Source: Trueperaceae bacterium (GTDB lineage: Bacteria; Deinococcota; Deinococci; Deinococcales; Trueperaceae). From it: a stretch of 8,106 nucleotides of DNA. The notes under the pieces were generated by a model, which was not told where the DNA came from, did no database searches, and was given only the letters and a program-made list of their open reading frames with translations. Shown here in pieces: positions 5,913-8,106 of the stretch (within the stretch, counting starts at the first letter, position 1; the number at the start of each line of letters is the position of its first letter). The position numbers and the translations under genes are program-made. The stretch lies in NCBI GenBank assembly GCA_011390455.1, contig JAABSI010000114.1:1-8106 (forward strand), read 5' to 3'.

Positions 5913-5918
5913 GAGGAG
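5913..5918 (+). promoter_or_regulatory. Ribosome-binding site of the ice-binding lipoprotein
   Basis: GAGGAG lies 4 nt before the ATG at 5923 and chooses it over the in-frame GTG at 5899, which would place eight polar residues before the signal peptide. Confidence 0.65.
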
Positions 5919-5922
5919 AATC

Positions 5923-7017
5923 ATGATTCGATTCGACGAACGTCTAAGAATCCCGACCTGGATCGCCGCCATCGCGCTCGCCGGCGTCTTGTCCAGCTGC
6001 AACCTCTCGGGCACGCCCGACTCGACCTCCCCCACGGTGCTCGCGACGACGCCGAGCGGCACCGCGGCCGCGACCAACGAGCCGGTGACCGCCACCTTCA
6101 GCGAAGCGATCGACGTCGACACGTTGACGTCGACGTCGTTCACGCTCACCATGGGACTCGCCGCCACCCCCGTTGCCGGCACCGTCACGTACCATGGCGC
6201 CACCAACACGGCGACCTATACGCCGACGGCTCCCCTCACGGTCTCCACGACCTACACCGCGACGCTGTCGACCGACATTGCTGATCTCGCCGGGAACACC
6301 CTCGACGAGCTCGAGACGTGGACCTTCACGACGTCGGACGTCGCCGTGTCGACCGGAGTGGTCGACCTCCTTGGCGCCGGCGATTTCGTCCTGTTGGCCA
6401 AAGCCGGCATCTCGACCACGGGTAGCACACTTGTCACCGGCGACATCGGCGTCGGTCCCATCGACTTGACGGCCGTCACCGGGTTCGACCAGACGCTCGA
6501 TGCGAGCGGTGCGTTCGCCACTTCCGCGTTGGTGGATGGCCGCATCTACGCGGCGGACCTCGCGCCGCCGACGCCAACGCTCATGACCACCGCGATTAGC
6601 GCAATGGAGCTCGCCTACACGGACGCCGCCGGCCGCACGTTGCCTGACGCGACCGAGCTATCGGCCGGCCTGATCGGCGGCCTCAACCTCGCACCCGGTC
6701 TGTACACTTGGGGTACCGACGTCCTCATCAGCACCGACCTCACCCTCACGGGCAACGCGACCGACGTGTGGATCCTGCAGATCGCTCAGGACCTCACGCT
6801 CGCGAACGGCGCGACGGTCGTGCTCGCCGGCGGCGCGCTGCCCGAGAACGTCTTCTGGCAGGTGGCCGGCCAGGCGACGCTCGGCACCACGTCCGTGCTG
6901 AACGGCATCGTCCTGAGCAAGACCGCGGTCGTGATGGCGACGGGCGCCGAGCTCAACGGTCGCGCCTACGCCCAGACGAACGTCACGCTCGACGCCAACA
7001 CGGTGACGCAGCCGTAG
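5923..7017 (+). CDS. Ice-binding-like lipoprotein: Big_5 Ig-like domain plus DUF3494 domain
   Basis: A 364-aa secreted lipoprotein. The N-terminus has a basic stretch (Arg3, Arg7, Arg9), a hydrophobic core and the lipobox LSSC with the acylated Cys at 26, so it should be membrane-anchored outside the cytoplasm. Residues about 36-137 are a bacterial Ig-like Big_5 (SbsA-type) domain, shown by SPTVLATTPSGTAAATNEPV at its start and the LETWTFTTS ending. Residues about 147-364 match the DUF3494 ice-binding family: DLLGAGDFVLLAKAGIST (148-165), TGDIGVGP (172-179), GLNLAPGLYTW (253-263), DVWILQIAQDLTL (281-293), NVFWQVAGQATLGTTS (309-324), and the C-terminal LNGRAYAQTNVTLDANTV. The family forms a right-handed beta-helix that binds ice, although many members in non-cold bacteria may serve as adhesins. 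Base composition looks less GC-rich than its neighbours, which could indicate transfer. It converges with the propeller gene. Confidence 0.88.
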   Translation: MIRFDERLRIPTWIAAIALAGVLSSCNLSGTPDSTSPTVLATTPSGTAAATNEPVTATFSEAIDVDTLTSTSFTLTMGLAATPVAGTVTYHGATNTATYTPTAPLTVSTTYTATLSTDIADLAGNTLDELETWTFTTSDVAVSTGVVDLLGAGDFVLLAKAGISTTGSTLVTGDIGVGPIDLTAVTGFDQTLDASGAFATSALVDGRIYAADLAPPTPTLMTTAISAMELAYTDAAGRTLPDATELSAGLIGGLNLAPGLYTWGTDVLISTDLTLTGNATDVWILQIAQDLTLANGATVVLAGGALPENVFWQVAGQATLGTTSVLNGIVLSKTAVVMATGAELNGRAYAQTNVTLDANTVTQP

Positions 7018-7034
7018 TTCCGAGCGACGGTACG

Positions 7035-7053
7035 GACCACCGTTCCGGTGGTC
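7035..7053. terminator. Hairpin just after the ice-binding gene
   Basis: GACCACCG (7035-7042) pairs perfectly with CGGTGGTC (7046-7053) around a 3-nt loop, 17 bp after the stop codon. It directly abuts the larger hairpin at 7054-7095, forming a tandem pair. Confidence 0.55.
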
Positions 7054-7095
7054 GCACGAGGGAGGGCACCGCAACGTCGGTGCCCTCCCTCGTGC
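7054..7095. terminator. Strong bidirectional terminator, 17-bp perfect stem
   Basis: GCACGAGGGAGGGCACC (7054-7070) and its exact reverse complement (7079-7095) flank an 8-nt loop. It lies between two convergent genes, 20 bp past the end of the - strand propeller gene and 36 bp past the + strand lipoprotein gene, so it can serve both. There is no T-run on either side. Confidence 0.75.
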
Positions 7096-7115
7096 CGTGG
7101 GGCATCGGATCGGCG

Positions 7116-8106
7116 TCAGCGCTTCGTGATCCGGTACAGCACGTTCCCGAGGTCGCCCGTCGCGAAGATGGTGCCTTCGGCATCGACGGCGACGCCGCTC
7201 GACAGGTAGCTCGGCGGAACGCCGCCGATCGCGGGCAGTCCGAACTCGAGGCCCGTGGCGATCGCCTCGACCCCGCCCGTCGCAAGGTCGATGCGCGACA
7301 GCCGGCCCGCGCCCGATTCCATCACCAGCAGGCCGCCCGCGTGATCGAGCGCGAGGCCCTCCGGGTTCGCCAGGCCGGTCGCGACGGGCACGGCCGGCAG
7401 CGCCACCGTCCCCTCGAAGTCCACCCGCCAGACGGTCCCCGTCGCCCAATCCGAGACCCACAAGCGCTCGCCGTCGGTCGCGAGCCCCACGGGCAGGAAC
7501 ACCTGCTCCTCGTCGATCGCCAGGATCGGCGTGCCGGTGCTCGCCCACACGACGCCCCCAGCCACGGGGTCGCTCAGCACCAGGTCGGCACCGACGCGCA
7601 CGGCGCCGAACGGGAACCCGGCGGCGGCGTGGCGCTCCACGACCTCGCCCGACCACGGGTCGATCACCTGCGCCGCGACCTGCATCATGCTCGTCAGGAG
7701 CAAGTGCTCGCCATCGGCCCATGCCGAGATCGGCGCCACGATCCCCTCGCCGACGAGCGGCGCCGTGGTGAAGCCGAGCAGCCCACCGGTCGCGGCATCG
7801 AACTCCCAAAGCCGGAACAGGTCGGCCACGAAGACGGACGCCCCGCCGCCGGGCCGTTCGAGCACGGCCACGCCGGTGGGCAGGATCAGGCCGCCCGGGC
7901 TGAGCGTGCGCACCGCGCCATCAGCGAGCACTTCGACCACCGAACCGTCATCGGCGTTCGACACGAACAGGCGGCCGGTCGCGTCCAGAGCGAGGTTGTC
8001 GGTGCCCCGCCCGAGTTCGGCCAGCACCGTCTTGGCCCCGGACTCGAGGTCGAGGGTCGAGAGTTCCCCGGTTGCCTGATCGAGCACGTGCAGGACGCCT
8101 CGTGGG
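7116..8106 (-). CDS. Beta-propeller protein, SMP-30/NHL/virginiamycin-B-lyase-like (5' end outside window)
   Basis: The visible part is about 330 residues ending at the TGA at 7116-7118. Repeating blades of about 40-45 residues are plain: NLALDATGRLFVSNADDGSV, GLATDGERLWVSDWATGTVW, GLALDHAGGLLVMESGAG and GVAVDAEGTIFATGDLGNVL share a G-(L/V)-A-x-D...G...(L/I)-(W/F)-(V/A) pattern. The fold is therefore a five- or six-bladed propeller of the SMP-30/gluconolactonase/NHL class, often extracytoplasmic and either lactone-hydrolysing or binding. No catalytic metal ligands could be assigned. The frame stays open past a GTG at 8087 to the window edge, and the residues before that GTG (GVLHVLDQATG) already look like a blade, so the true start and any signal peptide are to the right. 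It has no same-strand neighbour in the window. Confidence 0.8.
   Translation of the reverse strand, partial: PRGVLHVLDQATGELSTLDLESGAKTVLAELGRGTDNLALDATGRLFVSNADDGSVVEVLADGAVRTLSPGGLILPTGVAVLERPGGGASVFVADLFRLWEFDAATGGLLGFTTAPLVGEGIVAPISAWADGEHLLLTSMMQVAAQVIDPWSGEVVERHAAAGFPFGAVRVGADLVLSDPVAGGVVWASTGTPILAIDEEQVFLPVGLATDGERLWVSDWATGTVWRVDFEGTVALPAVPVATGLANPEGLALDHAGGLLVMESGAGRLSRIDLATGGVEAIATGLEFGLPAIGGVPPSYLSSGVAVDAEGTIFATGDLGNVLYRITKR

Noticed and set aside
5805..6284. 159-codon + strand frame with His/Arg-rich translation at the start of the ice-binding gene
   Set aside because: It is an out-of-phase shadow of the lipoprotein gene, which has a lipobox and clear domains.

Overview
The window is GC-rich bacterial chromosome carrying seven protein genes plus one probable leader peptide. 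Very high third-position GC leaves long empty reading frames antisense to, or out of phase with, the real genes. No rRNA, tRNA, CRISPR array, transposase or integrase is visible. The taxon cannot be fixed from one window. A RIO-type kinase, a TATGAT box placed exactly for a leaderless mRNA, and high GC would suit Deinococcota (for example a Trueperaceae-like bacterium), but this is a low-confidence guess.

Left part (1-1981, + strand): a secreted-type alpha/beta-hydrolase (PHB-depolymerase/feruloyl-esterase-like), possibly cut by the window edge, then a cytoplasmic beta-lactamase-fold serine hydrolase with a good ribosome-binding site. The second gene converges with a RIO-family protein kinase on the - strand (2002-2862), the two stop codons being only 20 bp apart.

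Middle part (2863-5669): the kinase has an elaborate 5' region. A sigma70-like promoter overlaps the stop codon of the upstream gene. It is followed by an 18-codon ORF with a near-perfect Shine-Dalgarno, then by a UUCG-capped hairpin and two mutually exclusive stem-loops, the second of which ends 11 nt before the kinase ATG. This is the layout of leader-peptide attenuation and is the most unusual thing in the window. Next come a FAD/NAD(P)H flavoprotein (- strand) and an MFS exporter (+ strand) transcribed divergently from a short intergenic region. That region holds two operator-like repeats of the same design (ATCGA-N6-TCGAT and ATCGA-N6-TCAAT), one of them over promoter elements of both genes. 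The pair looks like a repressor-controlled detoxification module (oxidise or modify, then export). A link to arsenic is suggested by recalled family resemblance only, and no regulator gene lies in the window.

Right part (5670-8106): after a hairpin-rich spacer comes a lipoprotein made of a Big_5 Ig-like domain and a DUF3494 ice-binding domain. A 17-bp perfect inverted repeat, preceded by a second hairpin, separates it from a convergent, 5'-incomplete beta-propeller protein (SMP-30/NHL-like) that runs off the right edge.
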